From: Brasenia schreberi
Taxonomy: Eukaryota > Streptophyta > Magnoliopsida > Nymphaeales > Cabombaceae
Assembly: GCA_036023115.1 (NCBI GenBank)
Contig: JAYKKT010000091.1
Span: 32,849,001 to 32,913,000, forward strand
Direction of reading: 5' to 3'
Length of the DNA stretch: 64,000 nt
The position numbers were made by a program, and so were the translations under genes. Of the stretch, positions 23,201-35,200 are shown in pieces (the stretch's first letter is position 1; each line of letters begins with the position of its first letter). Under the pieces are notes generated by a model. That model was given only the letters and a program-made list of their open reading frames with translations, searched no databases and was not told where the DNA came from.

Positions 23201-26200
23201 TTTACAACACGCTCTATCTTTTTTTCTACAAATAAAGTAACCAATTTGTGTTTGTGATAAGCCACTCTTATAAGTAATTAAATGTTCATCTCGTTTTTTG
23301 AAGATTGTATTGATTATAAAGAGATCAAATGCCATAGCAAAATTTAAAATCTCCCTACCTTCCTCGTTTATATCCCCAAAACCAAAGTTTCCATGAATCC
23401 CTTGATATCCTAATGCCTCTTTACCGACATGTCCATTTAAATCTCCTCCTAAACAAATCATCTCCCTTTGTTGAATCTTTTGAAACACCTTATCTAACAC
23501 TTCCCAAAAAACTGTCTTTATACTATCTTCTAGTCCTACTTGGGGTGCGTAAGCACAAACTATATTCAAAACCTCTACTCCTAACACTAATTTCAACGTC
23601 ATGATTCGGTCTCCGTATCGTTGTATGTCTACTACACTATCCTTTAAATCTTTATTTATGATAATACCAACTCCGTTTCGAGCTTTTTCTTTACCTGAGT
23701 ACCATAATTTAAAACTTGTATCCTCTATCTCCTTTGCTTCTTCTCCAACCCATTTTGTCTCTTGTAAAGATAGAATATGAATCTTCCTCCGAATCATAGT
23801 ATCTACCACCTCCATTAGCTTACTCGATAATGTCTTATTATCTAGGACTAGCTTCTTTACCCCCCGCATCCGTCCATAATCAAAATGTGGAGACCCTCTC
23901 TGAAAAATTTTCACTACATTCAGGCGGCAATGTAGCGAGACTAACTTCTTTACCCACACCCGTCCATGATGTGGGAACTCTCTGCAATTGATTGACTACA
24001 TTTGGGCGAAAATATAGTGGCCCTTGCTTACTTTTTCCTGCATTCGAGCTCTACAGTGGGGACGCCCCAAAGCAATGCTCATAATTTTTGTAATCCATGT
24101 TATAAAAATCCGTCGAAGTTTTACGCTGGTTGTTGGAAGCCTAACACAACCCTCCTTTATCCGGGGTTGGGACCAGCAATGCAAGGGTGATCCCTTACAT
24201 GGGCGGAGTTTCATTGATAGCATCTACCCAATAAGAAAATGATTGAGCTTCTCTAAAGTTTCTAGGTTCCTTAAAAGTAATAGTCAAAGAAGTTAGTAGG
24301 ACTCTATGGGCAGGAAAAATTGTATCATAAGAAATAAATCTCTCGAGAGGTCTTGTTTCTCTAACAAATCTCCTAGAGAGAGTTTCAGTCAATCTACGAG
24401 TATAGTATCGTTCAAAATGAGAAATGATATGTCTAGATTCTTGAACAACCTCATTAGATATTAACCTATCTTGATCTTGTTCCTCGTTTTCTAGAACATC
24501 AGTCATAAAAGAATATATTGTATCATTACTAGAGTCATCGTTTTCATTTCCATAATAAAATTCATTTTTATGAAACTAAACATTTCGAGAAACATAAAGC
24601 TTATCATTCTTAGGGTCATAACACCTATACCCTTTTTTGGTTATGTCATGCTCTAAGAATACATACTCAATGGCACGTGAAGAAAGTTTATCGTTCTTAT
24701 CAGTTAGAACAAAACATTTGCATCCAAAAATTCTAAGAAAAGAGTAAATATAGGTGAGATATTTTGTAAAACGGATGAAGGCATTCTATTTATAAAGAAA
24801 ACCAATGTTATAATAGCTTCAGCCCAAAGAATATTTCGAACATTACTAGATATTAATAGGGTTCGGGCAATTTCAACTATGTGTTTATGCTTGCATTCAA
24901 CAATATCATTTTGTTGAGGAGTCCTACCATAGGATGTCTTATGAATTATTCCAATTTCTTTAAGCTTTCAAAATCTCTAGAAATAAATTCACCACCAGAA
25001 TCAGATCTAAACACTTTAACGTTGACATCAAATTGATTTTTAATCAAATTATGAAAAATTAAACACTTCAGACTTAACTTTCAAAAGATATACCCATGTG
25101 TATCCGGTAAAGTCATTGATGAAAATGATATAGTGGGATACCCTTTTTGACAAAACTGGGGTGAGTCTCCAAACATCAGAGTGGATTATTTCAAAAGATT
25201 TGCTTGAGGTAGTCATTCTTTAAGAAAAAAACATTTTAAAAGCATAATCCTTGCAAAAAAGTTTAATATTTTTAATTTCAAGAAAATGACTTTCATACAA
25301 TTTTTGAACATTAAAATAGCCAAGTCTTTTATATCATAGAAAAACATCTTTAGATATAAAATCACATTGTCCAAGTTTTTTATCATCCAAATAGTCCATT
25401 ACATAGAGTCCTCCTCTACGGCCATGTCCAATCACCTCTTTGTTAGGCGATCATGTATAATGCAACCATTTGATAAAAAGCTTGTTGAAGAATATATGTA
25501 TCTATTGTTTTTAGTGTTAGTTTTTTAATTTTTGATATTTGGGTATTATTGTAATTACCTGTAGTACTAAGGGCATTTTGGTTATTTTCTGTTTTATAAC
25601 CCATTATATAAGAGCTGAACGTTTTGTATTAGGGTTAAGAGTCTGATTAATAGAAAGAGAGAAAGTGAGGGGGCGACTTCCATTGGAGGGCCTGCCCCCA
25701 TCAATCTCACATTTCACTCTTCGCCCTTTATGGATATTTTTCATTACCAATTATCCGCTACACTTACCACAAATTCCAACATGGTATCAAAGCCTCTGAT
25801 TGCAGGAGACATCGGTTGCAGACGTGTGTTAAAGCAAAAAATGTTGAGATATGGTAAAAGTTGACATAGAGACCATGTCTTCGTGTGTAAATAGCATAGA
25901 GGTGAAAATGGTGGGAAGGAGCCCATGAGGATTCTGAAGAGTCGAACATGGAGTGCACCAGATGATAAGAATGTAGAGGTGGTTGTTGCCCTACTGATGG
26001 GCATTATAAGGCCATTGCCATACATGATCTCAATGGCAAAGGCTTTTACCAACTTAGTGTCGTCGATGGTTATGAGAGGGAACGAAAGGGAGGTGCACTG
26101 TGATGAAAAGCGGTCTACAGATGGTGATTCGGTTCAAGAAGTTATATCTCTCTTGAGTAATCAAGTAGTAGGGTGGCCCCCCATCAAAGCTTACAGAATG

Positions 26201-29200
26201 AACAGTATGGCAAATCAGTCCTGAGTTGTAACAGAGGAAGATGAGAATAACATTAATTGTGACGGTTATGGGGAGATGAGTAAAACAAAGAGGAGAGAGG
26301 AGAAAGGTTGTCAAAAGCAATGCAAGTTCATGTTTGTTAAGGTTAACATGGATGGAATCCTCATCAGAAGGATGGTTGATACGAACAATCATGTCTACTA
26401 TGAAACCCTTGCTCATGGAAGAGATGTTCAAAAAGGCCTACCATTAATGGACTGATGTCTGGCATCGATAGGGAAGAGGACTTGCAGTGGCGTCTAGAGC
26501 TAAATAAACGTAGTCTTGAGGGTGAGACCCAGAGAGTATTTCAGATGACGATGGAGATTTGATTTTTTGAAAAAAAGAAGGAAATTTCAACTTTTGAATA
26601 TCAAATGTTGGAGCTAGAAAAGCAAATTATAAATTACTTCTTCTGATTTTGTGAAAAAGCAAACCAGAAAGGTAGTTATGAAAATTTACTTTCCTGATTT
26701 TATGGAAAAGCAAACCAAAAAATAGTTATGAAAGATCACCTTCCTAATTTGGTGGAAAGGATAAGATAAAAAGGAAAGGAATTATCCCGCGATTTTAGGA
26801 AAGAAAATCATTAGTTGTTGCCCATCATCTGCATAAAGAAAGTGGATGCAGAAAAAAAAAGGGTGGTTGGTTACCCAATTCAAATTTTGTGTGATTTGTT
26901 GTGAAAGGAAGGTGTTTCTAGTGTTTTAATAAGAAATAAATCATCCTTGGAGCGAATATGGTGAAGGCAACATGCCTACTCAGTAACGATAAAGAAGGTT
27001 GGACTGAGAAGAGCAAGTCATCAGGGGTTTGGACGAAGTTGCGATGATAATGCAGAAGGGAGAAATTGGTTCAATAACGATTCCTCCTGAGTATATTTTT
27101 TGGTTCAGAACCACTCCAAGAATTAAACAATGTGCCTGCAAACTCCATATTGTGTTATGAAGTGGAGCTCGTCTTATTTGCTAAAAAAAAGAAATCATGG
27201 GACTTAAAACACTAGAGAAGTGCAAGGCTTAAGAATAAAGAAGGCAATGTATTGTTGTTATAGACGAGCTGGAGTAGATCCAATCAGTGTTATCCGTATC
27301 GCACCGTATCGATATGATGCGATACGTATCCTAATAGTATCGTAAAACAGAACTTATCACTCCATATCGTGCGATACGGGCAATACGCTCAGGGAAACTC
27401 GCGTTTTTGCGGGTTTTCTTGGTTTGTTCAGAGCTCCCTAGCGTGGTTCTTCTTCTCCTTGGTGCTTAAGGCTCCAAAAACGTGCTCTATAGTGTTCGTG
27501 CAAGCCTCCCAACTCAGATTTTGGTATATTTTAATGTTTTTCTTTATTTTTTTCTTTTGTATTTGTTGTTTTTTTTGTGTTATTTGTATTTTTCTTTTTC
27601 TGAAAGACAAAATAAGAAGTTATTAAGTGTGTGGATATTATTTTTATTACATTCATGAAGTGGGAGACACTCTATTTGAGTGTTATTTGAAGATTGAGGA
27701 TTTATGAAGTGCTTTTATTTTCAAGTTTTTTATTGAATTAATGTGCTCAATTGAGATGGCAGGAAGGGGTGTTAGAGACTCCCATTCTCGGTCTGATGAT
27801 CCGACATGGGAGTGGGGTACACCAGTTGAGGGTTTTATATTGAAGATAAGATGTTTATTTTGTGAGAGGGTAGTTAGTGGTGAAATCAGTGTTGTCTGAC
27901 GCGTATCGTATCGTGTATCGCTGGGCTCCACGATACGGGCGTATCGTATCGTATCGTATCATACTTTAATATTAAAATAATATAAAAATAATTAATAATT
28001 AATAAAAAATAGAAAAAAATTGAAAAAAATCAGGAAAAATCTGATAATTGCTTTAAATTCATATAATGTAAGTTTAGTACAGATTGAGCATTCAACATTG
28101 AACAATTACATCCAAATTTACATATTTTGAATCCAAAAAATAAAATACAGACATAGTTTACACTTTACAGTACACTACAGTTACATATAATGTTACATTT
28201 TACAAATTGTAATCAGGATCATCAACTAAATAATCTTCATCTTCTCCTTGTTGCAGATCCTCATCATCATCAGCCACGCCCACACCTTCTTCTTCAAAAT
28301 CAAATTCTTCATCTCCATAATGTTGTTGCGCTCCTTCCAAATTAATCCAGGCAACGTCTTCTTCTGTTAGGAGGGCATTTTCTTCAGTGTCTTCCATAAC
28401 CCAATCTTCTAATATATCAAAATTATCCAAACTTATTGGATCGAACTGACTTTCTTCTCTATTTACTTTTTTTAATTGCCTACGACACAAACAAAGATAA
28501 ACAATTAGTAAGTAATATTAACAATTCAAAACTGAAGTTAAATAATATCGAATTGAAAATTTGAAAGTAATACAACATTACCTTTCACGAAGGCGCATGT
28601 TACAACGAATATAAACCAAATCATTAAGCCTTTTGTGTTCCAACCTGTTGCGCTTTTTTGTATGGATGTGTTCAAAAACACTCAAATTTCTTTCACAACC
28701 TGTTGCACTACAGGTTTGGCTTAAGACTCTAACTGCAAAATCTCTAAGGTTAGGACAATCACTTCCAAACCTGTTCCACCAAACATCTGTAAAAAAATAT
28801 AAACATTAGAGACATAATAATCCACAGTAATGTAAGATGCAACTTAAATATGAAAATAAACAATGTACCTGGACGCAGTGTTGTCTGACGCGTATCGTAT
28901 CGTGTATCGCTGGGCTCCACGATACGGGCGTATCGTATCGTATCGTATCGTATCGTATCGTACTTTAATATTAAAATAATGTAAAAATAATTAAAAATTA
29001 ATAAAAAATCGAAAAAAATCAAAAAAAAATCAAGAAAAAATCAGGAAAAATCTGATAATTGCTTTAAATTCATATAATGTAAGTTTAGTACAGATTGAGC
29101 ATTCAACATTGAACAATTGCATCCAAATTTATATATTTTGAATCCAAAAAATAAAATACAGACATAGTTTACACTTTATAGTACACTACAGTTACATATA

Positions 29201-32200
29201 ATGTTACATTTTACAAATTGTAATCAGGATCATCAACTAAATAATCTTCATCTTCTCCTTGTTGCAGATCCTCATCATCATCAGCCACGCCCACACCTTC
29301 TTCTTCAAAATCAAATTCTTCATCTCCATAATGTTGTTGCGCTCCTTCCAAATTAATCCAGGCAACGTCTTCTTCTGTTAGGAGGGCATTTTCTTCAGTG
29401 TCTTCCATAACCCAATCTTCTAATATATCAAAATTATCCAAACTTATTGGATCGAACTGACTTTCTTCTCTATTTACTTTTTTTAATTGCCTACGACACA
29501 AACAAAGATAAACAATTAGTAAGTAATATTAACAATTGAAAACTGAAGTTAAATAATATCGAATTGAAAATTTGAAAGTAATACAACATTACCTTTCACG
29601 AAGGCGCATGTTACAACGAATATAAACCAAATCATTAAGCCTTTTGTGTTCCAACCTGTTGCGCTTTTTTGTATGGATGTGTTCAAAAACACTCCAATTT
29701 CTTTCACAACCTGTTGCACTACAGGTTTGGCTTAAGACTCTAACTGCAAAATCTCTAAGGTTTGGACAATCACTTCCAAACCTATTCCACCAAACATCTG
29801 TAAAAAAAATATAAACATTAGAGACATAATAATCCACAGTAATGTAAGATGCAACTTAAATATGAAAATAAACAATGTACCTGGACGCATCGTAGAGCGG
29901 TTGCGAATTGCAACAGGCAAACCCATTAAGTGAAGAGCATTATCATATATCTCCATCTCTCGATGTATCGCATCTACTATGCTCTCATCAGGGACTAATC
30001 TGTCGATGCATTCAATGATTCCTCGATTAACCTCACCGTCCCTTTTGAAGGTTGCTGAGTACCTCAATGATGGGTTTAGATAGTAGGCTGCTGCATGAAT
30101 AGGCTGATGCAATTGTTTATTCCATCTACTATCAATTATTTTCCACACGGGCACATAATCTCTTTTTTTTCCATTAAAGTTATTTCTGATTGCTTCTTTT
30201 GCCCTGTCCATGGATTCATAAAGGTAGCCCATAGATGGTTTCTCTACATGCATTCCAAAATGAACTTCTAAAAACCGTTTCTGCAATCTCATTTAACTTT
30301 CTGTTCCTTCTGTTTTGTGGCAACTCTGCAAATTGTTGCCACTCATCTGAGGAGAACATTCTCTTTAAAGCTTGCTTCTGTCTCACAATACTCTGTACAG
30401 ATAAGAAGTTTGTTGCAAACCGAGTTGCAGCTGTGCGAAGAAGCTCTGCACCTTCTGTGTATCTCCTCATCATACATAAAACAAATGCATGGTTGTAAAT
30501 AAATTTTGTAATATCTTGGCAACACTCAGTTGCTGCCTTTATTTCATCCATCTCACCGATGTCCTCAAGGATGAGATCTAAACAATGGGCTGCACATGGT
30601 GTCCAGTAGAAAGTCCCATAAATATCAGCTAACTCCTTTCCGGCTGCTTTGTAGTTAGCTGCATTATCTGTAATCAATTGAACTACATTTTCTAGCCCAA
30701 CCTCTTGTATAACCTTATCAAATTCCTCTCGTAGGATCTCTGCAGTGTGCCTCTCCTCTGACATATCTAGAGATCTCAAAAACATGAGTCCTTTAGGACA
30801 ATATACAAGAAAGTTTAGCAATGTCCTTCCTCGCCTATCGGTCCATCCATCTGCCATGATAGTGCATCCTGTTTCCTTCCACGATTGTCTCAAAGTCGAA
30901 CAGTATTGCTGCACTTCAATCACGGTCTGATCTAATATCTTCCCTCTCAACTTCTGATAAGAGGGCATCCTGTATCCTGGACCAATGTTAGCAATTGCAT
31001 CTGCCATTGCTTGAAAATGAAAACTGTTTGCTGCATTAAATGGAATGCATGTATCATAAAACCATCTGCCCACTGCAAGGTCTGCTTGATCGTGCAGTTG
31101 TTCTGAAGCCATAGCAGCACGAATTCCTGGCTGAGCACCAGTGTAGTGGAAGGAGGAAAGAACGAATGTATGCTAGAAGAAGAAGCTCTTCCTCTACTCC
31201 TTCCTGAACTTCCTCTTCTGCCACCTCCAAAGTCTTCAGATGCAACCCTCTTTCCTCTGCTAGGTGCTCGCGAACTGCTACTACCAATATCTGTTCTAGC
31301 ATCTGAAGGCAAACTATCAGTGAATCCAACTCCAGTGGCAGTAGCATCATCAGCTTCTTCACACATCTGGAAATCATCCTTTTGTTGTCTCCTTTCCTGT
31401 ATGCTCTCAATCATCTGCAAGCATTGCCATTTAATACCTTCTGGCACACTTCTAACTCTGCCTGTGCATGGAGCAACTTCTTTCCTGGTTCCTGCTAGGT
31501 GGTGTTTCAACCTTAAAATTCCACCACTAACCACCTTTTCACAAAATAAACATCTGATTTTTAACCTTGAACCCTCAACTGGTATACCCCACTGCCATGC
31601 CGGATCATCAGACTTTGAATGAGAGTCTCTACCACCCCTTCCTGCCATCTCAATGGAGTACTTTAATTCAAACAAAAACCTGAAAATAAAAGCACTTCGT
31701 AAATCCCCCAATCTTCAAATAACACTCAAATCGAGTGTCTCCCACTTCATGAATGCAATAAAAATCGTATACACACACTTAAAAACTTCATATTTTGTCA
31801 TTCAAAAAAAAAACCCGAAATAACACAAAAAACAATAAATATAAAGGAAAAAAACATTAAAAATATACCTAAATCCGAGTTTGGAGGCTTGGACGGACAC
31901 CGTAGGGCACGATTTTAGAGCTTTGAACACCAAGGAGGCGAAAACCGACTCTTAGGGAGCTTGAAGAACCCAAAAGGAGAGAGGAAACCCGCGAAAAATC
32001 GCGGGTTTCTCTCAGGCCGGGACCCTTTATAAGGGTCCCAGGGCGTATCGCCCGTATCATACGATACGCCCGCACCTGCGATACGGGGGCCCGTATCGTA
32101 TCGTGGTGGCCCACGATACGATGCGATACGGACAACACTGGGTGAAATTTCACGATTGAAACACCACCTAGCAGAGACTAGGAAAGAAGTTGCTCCATGC

Positions 32201-35200
32201 ACATGCAGAGTTAGAAGTTTACGAATTTGAGTGTTTTTAAACACATCCATACAAAAAAGCGCAACAGGTTGGAACATAAGTGACTGAATGATTTAGTTTT
32301 TATTTGTTGTAACATGCGGCTTCGCGAAAGGTAATGTTGTATTAGTTAGTACTTAAATGTTCAATTCAATAAATTGTTTGACTTCAATTGTTAATATTAT
32401 TTACTAATTGCTTTTCTTTCTTTCTTGTAGGCAATTAAAAAAAGTAAGTAGATAAGAAAGCCAATTTGATCCAATAAGTTTGGATAATTTTGATATATTA
32501 GAAGAATACTGAATTATAGAAGATAGTGAAGAAAATGCCCTCCTAACTAAAGAAGACATTGCATGGATTAATTTGAAAAGAGCGCAACAATAGTATCAAG
32601 GAGATAAAGAATTTGATTTTCAAGCAGAAGGTGTTGCTGATGATGAGGATCTTCAACAAGGAGAAGATGAAGATTATTTAGTTAATGATCCTAATTACAA
32701 TTTGTAAAATGTAAATGCATTTAATTTTTTGCTTCAAAATATGTAAATTTGGATGCAATTGTTGAATATTTAATACTCAATCTGTACTAAACTTTGCATT
32801 ATATGAATTCAAAGCAATTACCAGATTTTTCCTTTTTGTCAAATTTTTTCTTATTTTTTAAATAATTTTCTATTTTTTAATATTAAAGTACGCTACGATA
32901 TGCTTGTATCATGGAGCCCAGCGATACGCGATACGATATGCGTCAGACAATACTAGATCCAATAGCCATCGAGCCTTGGAGGTTGTGGAAATTATGTTGT
33001 CGTAGGCAGGTAGTTCACGCATAGGGTATTGTTGCTACATTGCAGATTGATGATGTCTTGCCATAACCGCTAAGGAGCATAGCAGAACTGCTTGCGTTGC
33101 TGCGTGTTGTGTAGATCGTAATTGTTAGGATTCGTGGAAGAGTTGTTGCAACCAAGAAGCTTCTAAAAATTGTCGCAGCCAAGAAGCTCCTAAAAATTAT
33201 CGAAGCCAAGAAGGTAGTTGAAAAGGTGTTGCAGTCATGAAGGTTGCTGAAAATGGACATCCAAGAAGGCTGGAAAAACAAAAAAAATACAGCTAATGCA
33301 GGTAGTATGATATAGTGGTTGGTAAATGTGTTTTCATTTGATCAAACAGCAGAAATGCATATAGAAGGATAAAATATAATGCAGAAAATCAGTTTTTTGT
33401 CACCACATATGTTAAAAATCTAATCAGAGAAGAGGCAAATGTATTATTTCTTATGGAATGTGACAATATCACCAAGAAGCATAGAGATTAAAACGTTGAG
33501 TTACTGAAGAGAACAGTCAGGAGGGCTGGAAAATGCAGTTGCAGTCACCATTAGAAGGAGCACATACCGACTAGTATGAGCATAAGTGTGTATTCTACTA
33601 TTTGAGTGGTAGAGAGAGGGCACCCAACCAACGCACCGGCAACAACTACCATGTGAATGGGCGCAAGAAAAACCATGTCAAGTGTGCATAGTGGAGATAG
33701 TACTTCCTATCATAAAAGATCAGCTTTTTCAAGAGTAGAAAAACATGACTTTTAAAGCGTAGTTGCCTAATCACTTCTTGGAGAACAAGGAAGAGAGGGA
33801 GCAACCGACACCCATAAAAGGGTTGTGTGCTAACCATGTGTTCTTGATTGTTCAAGTTGATTTAAAGAAGACTCATAGAAATCATTGGTGCACGTGTGGT
33901 GAAGAGTTTTAAGTATCTCACTCCCAACTTGAGAGGGGGTGTTCAAGAATATATGTATATGTTGTTTTAGTGTTAGTTTTGTAATTTTTGATATTTAGAT
34001 ATTATTGTAATTGCCTGTAGTACTAAGGGCATTTTGGTTATTTTTTATTTTACAACCCATTATATAAGAGTTGAACGAGAGGGTGGCCTCCATTGGAGGG
34101 CTTGCTCCCTTCCTCTAATCTCCCATTTCACTCTTCGTCCTTTATGAATATTTTCCATTATCGATTATCCACTGTACTTACCATGAATTCCAACAAAGCT
34201 GACTATACAACCATTACCAGATATTTGTGAAACCAAGAAAATATTTAAATTTAACTTTGGAACCAAACTTATTTTTAAAATTGATTTTTTTTTTAAGATC
34301 TCTGATTTTGTCAACACTAAGTTTAGTTCTATCGACTGTAAACACATATGAATCATATTTCTTTTGTGTGCAATTGCTTAAAAGTTTCTCTTCACATGTC
34401 ATATGAAAAGAAGCTCTGGAATCTAGTAACCAAGATTTTGTACCTACGATTCCACTAGAACTTGGTAGAACAAACTGCTCCAATTAATGTACTTCCTTTT
34501 ATTCTGTTCAAGTTTGCTTTATTTTGTTTTGGAGTTTACGGAGAACAAGGGTTTCTTTTCCTTTTCCCTCGACCGCAACAATTTTATTTTTCAATTTAGG
34601 ACAAAGTTTAAACACATGACCTGGTTCCTTCCAATAAAAACAAATTACCTCCTTCTTTGTGGTAGGTTGTCCATCTATCTTAAAATGTGGAGGTCGATAG
34701 GGCCTGATGTTTGCTCCTGATCTTGATGCAACTAGTATGTAGCCTGGTTTCTATCATTTGTAATTCGGTCAAAACTTCTTTTGAAGGGAATGGTTTTCTA
34801 TAAATGAGATTGGCCCTCCTTTGAATTCTTCCCTCAAACTTCTAAGAAACTGATAAACAAAGTTCTCATTTTGTTCGCATTGCCTTATGTCAAGACAATG
34901 GGTACACTTTTTCTCATATCCACAAAGTTGATTCCAAACATTAGAGAATTTCGTGTAAAATTCACTAATGTTTTTATCTTCTTGTCTTCAGGTCATAAGT
35001 TTATCTCTAACGATCATTCTATGAGCTACATCGCTCTGTATATGACTTCTTTTTAAATAATCCCACACTTCTTTAGCACTTGTAAAATCTGCTAGAGTGT
35101 CTCTTACATGCTCATTAACATTGTTCATGAGGATTCATAAAACATTTCTATGTCCTCCCTCATATTCTTTCATTTGTTCTAGTGTTGAATCGATGGAAGG

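Larger units (their letters stand above)
20982..24211 (-). mobile_element. Complete RTE-clade LINE with 5' UTR, tail and TSD
   Basis: About 3.23 kb, the usual size for plant RTE elements. It is flanked by CATTCATAGCATCTAC (20966-20981) and CATTGATAGCATCTAC (24212-24227), a 16-base duplication with one mismatch. The 3' tail is (TTG)n on the element's strand (seen as CAACAACAAC at 20985-21000). The 5' UTR runs from 24211 to about 23960, followed by endonuclease, RT and C-terminal domains. It sits in the RT/integrase region of the outer Copia and is therefore younger. Confidence 0.95.
27887..32140 (-). mobile_element. hAT-2: 4.25 kb hAT transposon with transposase gene
   Basis: It starts CAGTGTTGTCTGAC and ends GACAACACTG, a terminal inverted repeat of 10 matched bases. 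The 8-bp TSD GGTGAAAT is perfect (27879-27886 and 32141-32148). Both ends carry dense CGATAC/GTATCG subterminal repeats, the usual hAT transposase binding pattern. The transposase gene is on the minus strand (31648 to 29211). The left end is duplicated: 27887-28875 and 28876-29880 repeat the same ~1 kb. Confidence 0.97.
27285..32955 (+). mobile_element. hAT-1: internally deleted plus-strand hAT, split by hAT-2
   Basis: The ends are CAGTGTTATCC (27285) and, at the right, CAGACAATACTA (to 32955), matching the CAGTGTTGTCTG terminus of hAT-2. An 8-bp TSD GATCCAAT flanks it (27277-27284 and 32956-32963). Without hAT-2 and its duplicated target it is about 1.4 kb. It keeps the transposase start ([15 protein letters not shown], 27757 onward) and the C-terminal end (32200-32706) but lacks the catalytic middle, so it is a deletion derivative that needed an outside transposase. 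Confidence 0.95.
25483..34195 (+). mobile_element. Non-autonomous LTR retrotransposon carrying an Aux/IAA fragment
   Basis: A pair of related LTRs (25483-25781 and 33940-34195) starts TGTT and ends AATTCCAACA. A primer site follows the left LTR and a polypurine tract precedes the right. The TSD is AAGCT on both sides (25478-25482 and 34196-34200). After removal of the nested hAT elements (27285-32955 plus TSD) the internal region is about 2.5 kb. It has no recognisable gag, protease, integrase or RT, so the element depended on another for movement. It does contain Aux/IAA-like coding sequence (26150-26412). Confidence 0.95.

Noticed and set aside
25782..25793. tRNA-Met-like match
   Set aside because: Only a 12-base primer binding site next to an LTR, not a tRNA gene.
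27900..28960. GTATC arrays as a possible CRISPR, telomere or centromere repeat
   Set aside because: Units are 5-6 bp without spacers, restricted to hAT termini; not a plant telomere motif.
31146..31622. 158-codon plus-strand frame
   Set aside because: Antisense to the Ser/Gly-rich linker of the hAT-2 transposase; no independent homology.
27285..32955. One single large hAT element with inverted internal gene
   Set aside because: The two distinct 8-bp TSDs show two separate insertions, one inside the other.
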